Source of the DNA: Butyrivibrio proteoclasticus B316
Lineage (GTDB): Bacteria; Bacillota; Clostridia; Lachnospirales; Lachnospiraceae
Assembly (NCBI RefSeq): GCF_000145035.1
Contig: NC_014387.1
Location: forward strand, 2,160,001-2,224,000
Reading direction: 5' to 3'
Length of the DNA stretch: 64,000 bases
Made by a program: the position numbers and the translations under genes. The notes under the pieces are model-generated. The model saw only the letters and a list, made by a program, of their open reading frames with translations, ran no database searches and was not told the origin of the DNA. Below, in pieces: positions 40,890 to 49,361 of the stretch. Within the stretch, counting starts at the first letter, position 1. Every line of letters starts with the position of its first letter.

Positions 40890-42713
40890 TTACTTGCTCC
40901 TTATGATCGTAACTTTTGCCGACTGAGCTTTTAAAAGATACAGCGAGTCGTTGAGCTTAATAAACTCTCCGCCATAGGCGTTTTCAAGTTCTCCGTCATT
41001 TGCTCTTATCAGATAGTAAGCAGTGTCGATGATTCCCTTACTCGTAAGAGAGATGTTTCCTTCTTCTATCTTGTAATTTGGAGTCAGATTCACATATCTT
41101 TGCACAGCTCCTGCCATTCCGGCTCCGGTCAGATGCCTTATATTAACTGCTGATTCATCGATCCAGCCCATGTAGTCATCAAGGTTTTCTTTGAGTACTG
41201 CCCAGCCCAGATCTGCTCCGCGGTCTTCATCCAAAAGATCATCAGGATGCATGAAATGCGAACTTACAAAATGAAGATTAAGCTCTGCAAAGGCCGTAAT
41301 TCTCATATAATCATCGAGAATTCCTCCGGATACTATTCTGGGAGTCTCTACTATTCCATCGTCTGCAACTTCAAATTCCTGAACATATTCATCAGGTCCT
41401 TCAAGGTAGATACTGGCAATGCATTTGATCTGCGGAAAGTCCACTCCCAGCATGCTTCTGCCGGCATCAGATAGGACATCTGAAGGTGGTACATAGACTG
41501 ACATATTCTGATTAGGAAAAATACTTGTAGAAAACCTGATCAGCTCTTTTACCGAGGAATGCATTGTCTCATAGTCAGCCCAGGTATTATAACCAAGCTC
41601 CTGATTATAGATAAAATCCGGAAGACAAAGAGGCTGGTGATTATATCCATGAAATCCAAGCTCGCCTCCCTGATTAAGGAGCATATTTCCGTAGTAATAA
41701 TAGTTTGAGGTGCTCTCATTTGGCTTAAGCTCTCCCTCTGTTGTGTCCTGATAGGTCTCTATGATAAGTCCTGTATACTTTATGTTGTGCTCTCTTCCAA
41801 GGTTCAACATATCAGGCCACCATACCCTTGAATAGAAATCAGCTATTCCCATGTTGTAATCTCTTTTAACATATTCGCCGTTTCCTGCAGGTACCGGCGA
41901 TGGGAAGTCGTCGATATAAAATGTGGATGCGTTTATGACAGGGTATATGAATACATCATCCAAAAGCGTATAGGCGCTTGCAAAAATACCTCTGTAAGCT
42001 TTTTCTGTATAACCGAAGTTGCAGACTACAAACTTTCCCTTCTGATAGTCTCTTGCCCAGACAAGCGGTACGTTTTTCTCATCCGTGTGAGCATAAACGG
42101 TAGTTTCATCATCAAGAACAGCCGAAAGAGATGACTCGTAACCGTCTATTATCTTGTAGGTTCTCTGCGCTCCCAGCATGTATCCCTTGTCAGATACAAA
42201 GTCATCTACTCTTGCATAGTCATAGGAAGCACTGATGATTCCGAGTTTATCCGATATGAAATCAAAATTAGTGGACCTGAATGGGGGAATTCCAAAAAGC
42301 AGTCTTCCTCCATCTCCTACCCAGCCGGTGAGCTTGGTGATATCTCTGCCAAAGCTCTCAAGATTACTCATTGCTATGACTACATTGTCGTATCTTGATA
42401 TGAGTTTGTTTAGGTCCTGCTCGTTTTCGCTTACATTTACATTGTCATGGGAAACCCTCATATCCGTAAGGATCTGATCATATATTCCAAGAGCTTTTGC
42501 GCTTGTGGCATTTTCCTCTTCCCACAAAACAAGGCACTTTGTGCTGTTACCTGCCTTTTTATTGTTTGTAATATTGTCATCAGGAAGAATCGCTATCTCC
42601 GGAGCTGTTCCCTCATAGAGAATTCCTATTCTCTCTATCAGGAGCATAACAAAAATCAGCATAAACCCAAGGGCAACCAGGATAAGCTCACGAAATCTCT
42701 TTGTCTTTTTCAT
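40890..42713 (-). CDS. PelA-like polysaccharide deacetylase (DUF2194), membrane-anchored
   Basis: A 607-residue exported protein with an N-terminal anchor (ILVALGFMLIFVMLLI). It matches the DUF2194/PelA deacetylase type found in Gram-positive Pel operons. The N-terminal half has a Rossmann-like glutamine-amidotransferase fold (LVLWEEENA, VIAMSNLESFG). The deacetylase half shows FYIDDFPSPVP (metal Asp), ELGFHGYNHQPL (His-x3-His) and NMSVYVPPSDVLSD. The GH166 hydrolase domain of Pseudomonas PelA is not recognisable. It should remove acetyl groups from Pel outside the membrane. ATGA overlap with pelE couples translation. Confidence 0.85.
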   Translation of the reverse strand: MKKTKRFRELILVALGFMLIFVMLLIERIGILYEGTAPEIAILPDDNITNNKKAGNSTKCLVLWEEENATSAKALGIYDQILTDMRVSHDNVNVSENEQDLNKLISRYDNVVIAMSNLESFGRDITKLTGWVGDGGRLLFGIPPFRSTNFDFISDKLGIISASYDYARVDDFVSDKGYMLGAQRTYKIIDGYESSLSAVLDDETTVYAHTDEKNVPLVWARDYQKGKFVVCNFGYTEKAYRGIFASAYTLLDDVFIYPVINASTFYIDDFPSPVPAGNGEYVKRDYNMGIADFYSRVWWPDMLNLGREHNIKYTGLIIETYQDTTEGELKPNESTSNYYYYGNMLLNQGGELGFHGYNHQPLCLPDFIYNQELGYNTWADYETMHSSVKELIRFSTSIFPNQNMSVYVPPSDVLSDAGRSMLGVDFPQIKCIASIYLEGPDEYVQEFEVADDGIVETPRIVSGGILDDYMRITAFAELNLHFVSSHFMHPDDLLDEDRGADLGWAVLKENLDDYMGWIDESAVNIRHLTGAGMAGAVQRYVNLTPNYKIEEGNISLTSKGIIDTAYYLIRANDGELENAYGGEFIKLNDSLYLLKAQSAKVTIIRSK

Positions 42714-43636
42714 GCGCCTACGCCCTCCCTCTGATCATCCCAAAGGTTCACCAGATCTCTTATTTCTCTCGAATAGTATTCATCGCTGTCTCTGACTCTG
42801 GCAATCATCTCCCTGAGAGCTCCTCCGGAGCCGGTTTCATAATAAAATCTAAAGCGCAGCTTAAACGCCCTGTCATCACCGGGATACGCCTTTTCCATTC
42901 TGTTCAAGGCCTCATCTGCAATAGAGAATTGCTTGTTTTCCAAAAGAGCCATGATAAATCTTTCGTAAGTCTCAGGGCTTGGGTTTCTGTTGACCTTCTC
43001 CATCAAAAGCTGCATCAGAGTGTTTTTCTGAATTTCCAAAAGCTGCCCCTGTATGATGTTGCTTGAAATATACTGCTCAAGGAACATGATATATTCATCA
43101 AGAAGTCCCTCTTTTTCCGGGTCCCTGGCATACTCCGAGCTATAGCTCTGAAGTCTTAGCTCATAGTCCTTGGATAGCTCCACCATTGCCGTAGTTGCAT
43201 AGTGAACTACTTCCACATCTTCATTCATTCTGGCCTGGCTAAGCACAGACAAATAATCATTTGTATCGCTCATGAGAACATCCAGCATAACAGAACGTTT
43301 CGTGGCTGAATCATCCATTATAAGCGCATCTTCAAGAGGAACCACATTGGCACTTTCAGGAGCTTCCACTAGGAGCGAACCTTCAGATTCAGTGTTTCCA
43401 TGCATAACCTCAAGATCCTTACTATTGCGTCCGACTCTGTTAAACCTTATCATTATGCTGATCATGACCGCACTAAGCATCCCCCAGAAAGGAATGCACA
43501 AAATGATCACCATCATCAGATGATCTATTTTCATTATGCCTTTCCTTTTTAGGAAAAAAGCTATGAGCACTATTAAAATATGAACTGCCAGAAGTACATA
43601 TCCTATCATCTGCTCTTTACTCCATTTGGGTGCCAT
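42710..43636 (-). CDS. pelE: Pel synthase subunit PelE-like protein
   Basis: A 308-residue protein with two N-terminal membrane helices (MIGYVLLAVHILIVLIAFFL, LMMVIILCIPFWGMLSAVMI) and a long helical TPR-like soluble part (about 110-300). Plan, size and its place between pelD and the deacetylase gene agree with PelE, the scaffold that joins PelD to PelG and PelF. Sequence conservation in PelE is low, so assignment rests on context and topology. It shares ATGA with the next gene and begins 19 nt after pelD. Confidence 0.85.
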   Translation of the reverse strand: MAPKWSKEQMIGYVLLAVHILIVLIAFFLKRKGIMKIDHLMMVIILCIPFWGMLSAVMISIMIRFNRVGRNSKDLEVMHGNTESEGSLLVEAPESANVVPLEDALIMDDSATKRSVMLDVLMSDTNDYLSVLSQARMNEDVEVVHYATTAMVELSKDYELRLQSYSSEYARDPEKEGLLDEYIMFLEQYISSNIIQGQLLEIQKNTLMQLLMEKVNRNPSPETYERFIMALLENKQFSIADEALNRMEKAYPGDDRAFKLRFRFYYETGSGGALREMIARVRDSDEYYSREIRDLVNLWDDQREGVGA

Positions 43637-43655
43637 CTTCGGTCAAAAGCACAAG

Positions 43656-45770
43656 TTACGAAACGCTGTGCACAATGTCACATTTTAGTCCCATATCCCT
43701 GAAACGCTTTAATACAATGCCTTCACTTGAAGAATCAACCTGCGCTGCAAGAAGATATATGTTTTGGTCATCTCCAATTCCAATAATGTCGTTATTTCTG
43801 ATCTTGGACTGGAACATTTCATCTATTTCTTCAAGGCTTCTTCCTTCTCTTTGTATCCTGATAAGTCTAAAGCTTGTGAGTCTGTTATCCATCATTTCCT
43901 TTTGAATTTCAAACTGTTGCTTAAAATAAGCTGTCTTGGTAATACCTGTTCCCTCAACATATGTCTCAGCAACGACAGCCTTCTGATAATCCCAGGCTTT
44001 GAGGATAAAGTTCTCCATAAGGCCGGCAAGGATTCTGATGAGGTTGGAATAATAAGTACTGATCTGCATGTATTCAACTCTGTAGATCATGATAAGAACG
44101 CTTACATTACCTTCAGATTTGATACCTGCCACATAAGTCGGAAAGCCCTCTATTACATTTCCGTTAAACCAGATATCATTTTCTGTGAGTGTTTTCAAAA
44201 CCTCACTATACTCATCAAGATTTATGGATTTCTTCAGAGTCTGTCCCAGCTGCTCAGAGCAGACATTAAGCCTTGCAAATCTTGCATTAGGGTCATTGAT
44301 AGTATAAATGGCAATAGCCTTATTATTGAGGACATCCTCCATGACAGGAATTGACTCGGCAAAGATTTCTTCAGGCACGGTTGTACTGAGTCTTTTAACA
44401 ACATCGAAGATTCTTCCAAAACCGTCCCTGCTTCCAATAAGGTCTGCCTTGTACTGATTCTTATAATTCATAGCCTCCTGATAGAGCTTACTGATGAAGG
44501 CATTTTCCGACTTGATGGTTTCACTTTCCTCTTTTACAAAGAGTATGTCTTCTTCTCTCTTTTGCTTGATATAGCCGCAGAATGCAGCAGCCACCAAGAG
44601 AAGAATGAATGCGATCCAGTTTCCGGGATCATAGAACAGTAAGAGTGCATTGGTACCCGAGAGCTGATAAGCAACTATAAGAGATGTTATCTCTATAAGC
44701 GCTGATAACGTGCCTATTCTGGTTCCATATAAGAGCGCCATTACTATGACGAACAATAGTCTTACATCGATCATCTTGAACTGCACACTTCCTGCTGACA
44801 TGTAGTTGTACAGTTCTACAAAAGCGGCGCCTCCAATCAGTTCAATTGGCATAAGGGCTTTGCCCAGAAAGCTGAATCTTTTCTTTATACGCTCAGAAAA
44901 AGTAGGTTTCTGGTGATACAGCTCCTGGTATTTGCTGATGTATTCTTCAAAATCCCAGCATGCATCATGATGAGCAAACCATCCGTAGATTTCACGTGCC
45001 TTGTTGTCGCCATGTATTATTTTCCCCTTGATTCCGGATTTGGATAAAGAAATATCAGCATGAGGATAAACATTCAAAATCTTATTTTTGATTTCTCCAT
45101 AGGTGGTTTTGGCGCCACTCTTAAGATATATTTTTTCAAAGAGAGTCTTTTCTCCCTTTTCGTCTTCCTCCGGTTCCCAATCTGCAAAAAGACGCGCCAA
45201 AAAATCTGCAAGATCTGCAGGCTTTAAAAAATATGCCGCTTCATCTTCCAGAGATTTTATCTCGACTCTCTCTTTATTTTCGATGTTTCTAAGAATCCTG
45301 CACCAGTAATCATCGCGATTATAAGCGCTAAGTAGATAAGGTGAATATACAATTTTTACGTCAATTCGGTATGTTTCTGCATAATATCTGCATAGATTAT
45401 TGGTAGAGTCAAAAATGATAGAGTCACTGTTGTCAACATCAACAAGTGCCTCATCAGATACAATATAGACAAACTGTTTAACATGGTGCTTCTGGCTCAG
45501 GGAAAAGACTCTTCTGAGTTCTTCAATCTCTCCGACTTTATTGGTATCTCTGGTAAGAGAGCGCGAAAAGAAAAGAACTCTCTCAAACCCGTAGGTATTA
45601 AAGAGCCTTCTGAATTTGGCAGACATAACAGGCTGATCAAACCATGTGATATTATCTTCCTTATAGGCATCCTGATCTGAGTCGCATACCACTACCATAT
45701 CCTGAGGGCATGCAACAACTATCTCATCTTTTCGAAAGTAACTCGTGTTGCCTACTAAAAGCGTATCCAT
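43656..45770 (-). CDS. pelD: PelD c-di-GMP receptor with N-terminal SDR-like domain
   Basis: A 704-residue protein. Residues 1-260 resemble an NAD-dependent epimerase/SDR fold (VCDSDQDAYKEDN, YIVSDEALVDVDN, YYAETYRIDVKIVYSPYLLSAYN), a fusion seen in some Gram-positive PelD proteins. About four membrane helices follow (330-425), then a GAF domain and a C-terminal GGDEF-fold. The active-site loop is GIGDDQ instead of GGDEF, so it is not a cyclase, but RNND, matching the RxxD inhibitory site, stands 5 residues earlier. That site is how PelD binds c-di-GMP and turns on Pel synthesis. It begins the pel core genes, 53 nt after the GH3-like gene. The SDR part lacks a clear GxxGxxG and a YxxxK, so enzyme activity there is doubtful. 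Confidence 0.9.
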   Translation of the reverse strand: MDTLLVGNTSYFRKDEIVVACPQDMVVVCDSDQDAYKEDNITWFDQPVMSAKFRRLFNTYGFERVLFFSRSLTRDTNKVGEIEELRRVFSLSQKHHVKQFVYIVSDEALVDVDNSDSIIFDSTNNLCRYYAETYRIDVKIVYSPYLLSAYNRDDYWCRILRNIENKERVEIKSLEDEAAYFLKPADLADFLARLFADWEPEEDEKGEKTLFEKIYLKSGAKTTYGEIKNKILNVYPHADISLSKSGIKGKIIHGDNKAREIYGWFAHHDACWDFEEYISKYQELYHQKPTFSERIKKRFSFLGKALMPIELIGGAAFVELYNYMSAGSVQFKMIDVRLLFVIVMALLYGTRIGTLSALIEITSLIVAYQLSGTNALLLFYDPGNWIAFILLLVAAAFCGYIKQKREEDILFVKEESETIKSENAFISKLYQEAMNYKNQYKADLIGSRDGFGRIFDVVKRLSTTVPEEIFAESIPVMEDVLNNKAIAIYTINDPNARFARLNVCSEQLGQTLKKSINLDEYSEVLKTLTENDIWFNGNVIEGFPTYVAGIKSEGNVSVLIMIYRVEYMQISTYYSNLIRILAGLMENFILKAWDYQKAVVAETYVEGTGITKTAYFKQQFEIQKEMMDNRLTSFRLIRIQREGRSLEEIDEMFQSKIRNNDIIGIGDDQNIYLLAAQVDSSSEGIVLKRFRDMGLKCDIVHSVS

Positions 45771-45823
45771 TTAGATCTACTCCTCAAGTAAACAATCCGT
45801 TATTGCATTATTGATAGTTTCTA

Positions 45824-47104
45824 TTATTTTATTTCGTCTATTTTGTTTGCATACTTTAGTCTGTAAATTCTTTTTATTGATTCGTTTATTCTATCTTCTG
45901 TAATAGCTCCGCTATTAACAGCATCCAGAACACCCTGATAAGCCTCTTCAAAATTTTCAGGAAGGAAAATCATATCTGCTCCGGCGTTAATTGCATTTAC
46001 CGCAGCTTCTGCAGATGTGTAGTTCTCGGTAATTGCAGCTTCATTTAAGGGAGCGGTTACCACTAATCCATCATATCCCAGCATTCCCCTAAGTTCATCA
46101 GTGATCATAACCTTGGATAAAGAAGCCGGAGTATTATCTCCTGTTATTGTAGGAAATGATACATTACTCATCATAACAGCTCCTACCTGTCCATCACCAA
46201 TTGCCCTCTGATAAGCTACATAGATGGTTGTAGTAAGCTCTTCCTTGGAAATCTCATTTGCTACTGCAGCAGATTTAGTGTCACCGGAAACCGGGAATCT
46301 GTAGGTACAAGCAGTAACTCCGCTGTCATGAAGTGCTGATGTCATAGAAACTGCGATATCAGCCACTGACTCCATTTCAGTTCCATATTTGCCGTTCTCG
46401 GAAATATCAAGATCCGGAGCAAAACAGAAATTAAAACCATATCCAAACAAAGCTGCGCCTATGGAAGTTCCGGCGTTGTACGCAGTATCTGAGTTATTTA
46501 TTTCACCAGTCTCTATTCCGCCGATAGAAGCTGTTATTGCTCCGTTCTCACTTCCATCTTCGCTTACAGCTGTAAAGATAGGATATTTACTCATATCAGA
46601 CGTATTCTTGATCATTTCAGTAATCTGATCTACGGATTTGATATTCTTGGCTGAATAATAAAGACCACCAACTGCATATTTAGACAAGGCATCCTGAGTA
46701 CTTGTTCCTGCCTTAACTACAGTAGCCACCCCGGTAAACTGCTCAGGTGACACCATGAAAAGACCTGCAACTTTATCTTCAAGTGTAAGCTCACTCACAC
46801 AACTATTTACTATTTCTTCCAGGACATCCCCATCAGTCATTTCTTCCGGTTCAGGCGCAGACTCCTGTGGCGTTTCAATGACTACTTCCTGATTCTCGCT
46901 CGAAGCAGCCGCGGCAGCTTCTTCCTGTTCTGCTTTTTTGGCATTAACTACCTTTTTTATCGAATATATTCCAAAGGCTCCAAGCCCGACTATAAGAACA
47001 ATCGTAGAAATGAGAATTATAATAGCTATAAGCTGACTCTTCTTCCTGCGCTGCCTGCGAGCCAGTCTCTTCTCATCAAAATCCTGTTCATCTATTCTTC
47101 CCAT
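45824..47104 (-). CDS. GH3 (NagZ-like) fold protein with lost catalytic residues, anchored
   Basis: A 426-residue protein with a charged N-terminus, one membrane helix (LIAIIILISTIVLIVGLGAFGIY), an Ala/Glu/Pro linker and an exported GH3 barrel (about 105-425). The fold is clear: LEDKVAGLFMVSPEQF, ALFGYGFNFCFAPDLDI, MLGYDGLVV and AINAGADMIFLPE. The catalytic parts are gone. The NagZ loop KHFPGHGDT is YRFPVSGDT here, losing the Asp/His acid-base loop, and the nucleophile Asp of S-D-(D/A)-L is replaced in TAPLNEAA. It is therefore predicted to bind glycan without cutting it. GGGGG 4 nt before the ATG at 47104 supports that start over one 6 codons upstream. First gene of the pel operon, so a Pel- or peptidoglycan-binding anchor is likely. 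Confidence 0.82.
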   Translation of the reverse strand: MGRIDEQDFDEKRLARRQRRKKSQLIAIIILISTIVLIVGLGAFGIYSIKKVVNAKKAEQEEAAAAASSENQEVVIETPQESAPEPEEMTDGDVLEEIVNSCVSELTLEDKVAGLFMVSPEQFTGVATVVKAGTSTQDALSKYAVGGLYYSAKNIKSVDQITEMIKNTSDMSKYPIFTAVSEDGSENGAITASIGGIETGEINNSDTAYNAGTSIGAALFGYGFNFCFAPDLDISENGKYGTEMESVADIAVSMTSALHDSGVTACTYRFPVSGDTKSAAVANEISKEELTTTIYVAYQRAIGDGQVGAVMMSNVSFPTITGDNTPASLSKVMITDELRGMLGYDGLVVTAPLNEAAITENYTSAEAAVNAINAGADMIFLPENFEEAYQGVLDAVNSGAITEDRINESIKRIYRLKYANKIDEIK

Positions 47105-47142
47105 ATTTCCCCCGAAAACCACTCATATAAATAATCATAAAT

Positions 47143-47171
47143 ATTTTATCATAAATACAGTTTCCGTTGAA
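47143..47171 (-). promoter_or_regulatory. Weak second promoter of the pel operon
   Basis: TTCAAC, 17-nt spacer and TAAAAT (47143-47148) on the minus strand. The -10 is good, the -35 poor. Transcription would begin about 30 nt upstream of the ATG at 47104 and bypass the hairpin at 47226-47261. Confidence 0.35.
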
Positions 47172-47225
47172 TAAAAAAGAATATCTTCGTGCTGTGAATG
47201 GTAATTTCTTTACAACAAAATACGA

Positions 47226-47261
47226 GGGCAGAAGCTTCATCGATAAAACCTGCTTCTGCCC
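47226..47261 (-). terminator. Terminator or attenuator hairpin in the pel leader
   Basis: GGGCAGAAGC (47252-47261 on the minus strand) and GCTTCTGCCC (47226-47235) form a perfect 10-bp stem with a 16-nt loop. A short, broken T-run (TCGTATTTTG) follows. The stem begins at the stop codon of the 45-codon frame and lies 122 nt before the first pel-operon gene. Confidence 0.6.
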
Positions 47262-47398
47262 TATGCCGAGTACTTATTAACTTCCTTTATTTCGTCCAAC
47301 GGACTAGTCCTCCAGTTTCTCAGCTCTTTCTTTCCATTAACTTTTGCATTCATATGCTGTGGCTGCAAGGAATTTATATTGCAATTACCACTTATCAT
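47261..47398 (-). CDS. Possible leader peptide or small protein (45 aa)
   Basis: A 45-codon frame starts with ATG at 47398 (MISGNCNINSLQ...) and ends KEVNKYSA directly at the base of the hairpin. The second half (KKELRNWRTSPLDEIKEVN) has the look of a real amphipathic helix. The stop codon touching a terminator-like stem and the consensus promoter 220 nt upstream support it. Against it, the ribosome site is poor and the frame is short. It could be an unrelated small protein or a leader peptide that controls attenuation of the pel operon. Confidence 0.35.
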   Translation of the reverse strand: MISGNCNINSLQPQHMNAKVNGKKELRNWRTSPLDEIKEVNKYSA

Positions 47399-47618
47399 GT
47401 ACTCGATAGCTGTATTTCTAATACTTACTTCTAATACTAAAACTTCCTAACAAACAAAACTTAAAATCTTTTATAAAACTAATTTTCCTAGTTTGGTGGT
47501 CCGTACCATCCTTTCTCTGAATATTTTAATTACCTATCCCTTTGGACTGTACCTGCCTTTCTTTCTCCAATTGATCTGTTTATCTTTGGAGAAGTATTTT
47601 GTTTCTTTTGATGGTTTT
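47399..47618. other. Leader region between promoter and small frame
   Basis: About 220 nt with no gene. The transcript from 47612 would carry CTTCTCCAA (near 47592) able to pair with TTGGAGAAAG (near 47565). No c-di-GMP-I riboswitch core sequence was recognised here. It is AT-rich, with no repeated unit. Confidence 0.4.
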
Positions 47619-47647
47619 ATTATATTCATTGGCCAATAAGTTGTCAA
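47619..47647 (-). promoter_or_regulatory. Perfect consensus sigma-A promoter
   Basis: TTGACA (47642-47647), 17-nt spacer and TATAAT (47619-47624) on the minus strand, all 12 bases matching consensus. The start near 47612 would give a leader of over 500 nt before the pel operon, or a short transcript ending at the 47226-47261 hairpin. Upstream (47648-47845) nothing further was seen. Confidence 0.85.
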
Positions 47648-47845
47648 TACATTTTTGCTTTTTCTTTTAATTAATTTGATAAAAGCACATAAATTGTATT
47701 ATTTTCTGCTAATTATTATAATTGTATATTCATTTCGCACAATTCTGTCATATAAAACAGTTCCCATAATCTCGCGATGCCAATTATGTCTTTTGCCAAA
47801 ACCATACTAATCTGATGATAAAAATTTAAATAACTTGTCAGAAAA

Positions 47846-47880
47846 CGAAAAGGCCCCGGCTCAAATATGAGCCAGGGACT
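47846..47880 (-). terminator. Terminator of glyA
   Basis: The minus strand reads CCCTGGCTCA, TATT, TGAGCCGGGG, then CCTTTT. The 10-bp stem has one G-T pair. It lies 48 nt after the glyA stop codon. Confidence 0.85.
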
Positions 47881-47927
47881 GTAATATAATTTTTATTCCT
47901 TAATAGTTGTATTTAACCAGCATAGGA

Positions 47928-49166
47928 TCACTTAAGTGGATACTTGGCAGTGAGCTTTGCAATGATTGCTCTTGCCTCGTCATTCTTCTCACCCTTATTC
48001 TTGATAACAATAGAAATTGCCTCAGCAATCTGATCCATATCTTCTTCATTCATTCCACGGGTTGTTACTGCAGGTGTTCCAAGACGGATACCACTGGTAA
48101 CAAATGGAGACTGCTGCTCATTAGGGATTGTGTTTTTGTTGGCTGTGATATGTGCATCGTCAAGCCATGCTTCTACTTCTTTTCCTGTAAGACCAAAGTT
48201 TGTGAGATCAACAAGCATAAGATGGTTGTCTGTTCCACCTGATACGATCTTGATACCTCTGTCCATAAGCCCCTTGCAAAGAGCCTTGGCATTCTTGACA
48301 ACGTTCTGACCGTATGTAACAAACTCCGGTGAAAGAGCTTCCTTGAAGCATACAGCCTTGGCTGCAACTACATGCTCAAGTGGGCCGCCCTGAATTCCAG
48401 GGAATACAGCCTTATTGAACTTGTACTTATCCTGAGCTTCCTGATTCCAGAGAATAAGTCCTCCTCTTGGTCCACGAAGTGTCTTGTGGGTTGTAGTTGT
48501 AACTACATCTGCATATGGGAATGGGCTAGGATGAACTCCTGCAGCCACAAGTCCTGCAATATGCGCCATATCTACCATGAGAACTGCTCCGCATGCATCG
48601 GCAGCCTCTCTGAATTTCTTAAAATCAATTGTTCTGCAGTAAGCTGAAGCACCTGCAATGATGAGCTTAGGCTTGTGCTCTACTGCAAGTCTGTACATTT
48701 CCTCATAATCAAGAACACCGTTCTCGTCAACACCATAAGGAATAACATTAAAATATGTACCTGAAATATTAGCTGAACTTCCATGAGTCAAGTGTCCACC
48801 CTGATTAAGGTTCATGCCCATAATAGTGTCGCCGGGCTTAAGAAGAGCAAACTGAACAGCCAGATTAGCCTGTGCTCCTGAATGTGGCTGAACATTTGCA
48901 TAGTCGCAGTGGAAGAGCTCTTTAGCTCGCTCGATAGCAATCTTCTCAACTTCATCAACTACATAACAGCCACCATAATATCTTTTCCCTGGGAGTCCTT
49001 CTGCATATTTGTTGGTAAGCGGACTTCCCATAGCTGACATAACAGCCTTGCTGGTCCAGTTCTCAGATGCAATAAGCTCGATGTGATCGTTCTGACGATC
49101 TACCTCTTTCTCAATAAGAGATGCAATTTCCGGGTCAACTGCCCTTAAATCTTCCAATGAATACAT
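47928..49166 (-). CDS. glyA: Serine hydroxymethyltransferase
   Basis: A 412-residue PLP enzyme that turns serine plus tetrahydrofolate into glycine plus 5,10-methylene-tetrahydrofolate. Motifs: [59 protein letters not shown] and the PLP lysine in [14 protein letters not shown]. Length and all segments are normal. GAGGAG precedes the ATG. It is a single gene with its own terminator; the 195-nt gap upstream is divergent and holds a CACATT/AATGTG hairpin (near 49231-49254) in the leader. Confidence 0.97.
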   Translation of the reverse strand: MYSLEDLRAVDPEIASLIEKEVDRQNDHIELIASENWTSKAVMSAMGSPLTNKYAEGLPGKRYYGGCYVVDEVEKIAIERAKELFHCDYANVQPHSGAQANLAVQFALLKPGDTIMGMNLNQGGHLTHGSSANISGTYFNVIPYGVDENGVLDYEEMYRLAVEHKPKLIIAGASAYCRTIDFKKFREAADACGAVLMVDMAHIAGLVAAGVHPSPFPYADVVTTTTHKTLRGPRGGLILWNQEAQDKYKFNKAVFPGIQGGPLEHVVAAKAVCFKEALSPEFVTYGQNVVKNAKALCKGLMDRGIKIVSGGTDNHLMLVDLTNFGLTGKEVEAWLDDAHITANKNTIPNEQQSPFVTSGIRLGTPAVTTRGMNEEDMDQIAEAISIVIKNKGEKNDEARAIIAKLTAKYPLK

Positions 49167-49361
49167 TTCTAGACTCCTCCTGTTAAATACTATTTCCTGC
49201 TATTACTCCGCCCTAATTGATGTTAGGATCACATTATTCTTTTACAATGTGATGTACTAAAGCAACATCTTGCATATCGTAACATAACAGAAAGAAAAAT
49301 GCTATAATAATTACATTAATTATTTATTTAACAAAAACACATCACTGGAAAGGCATAATAC

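Noticed and set aside
47198..47434. 78-codon plus-strand frame
   Set aside because: No ribosome site and a composition like random AT-rich DNA; the minus-strand 45-codon frame in the same place fits promoter and hairpin better.
47105..47618. c-di-GMP riboswitch in the pel leader
   Set aside because: Expected because PelD is c-di-GMP-controlled, but none of the conserved core sequences of the class I aptamer could be found by eye.
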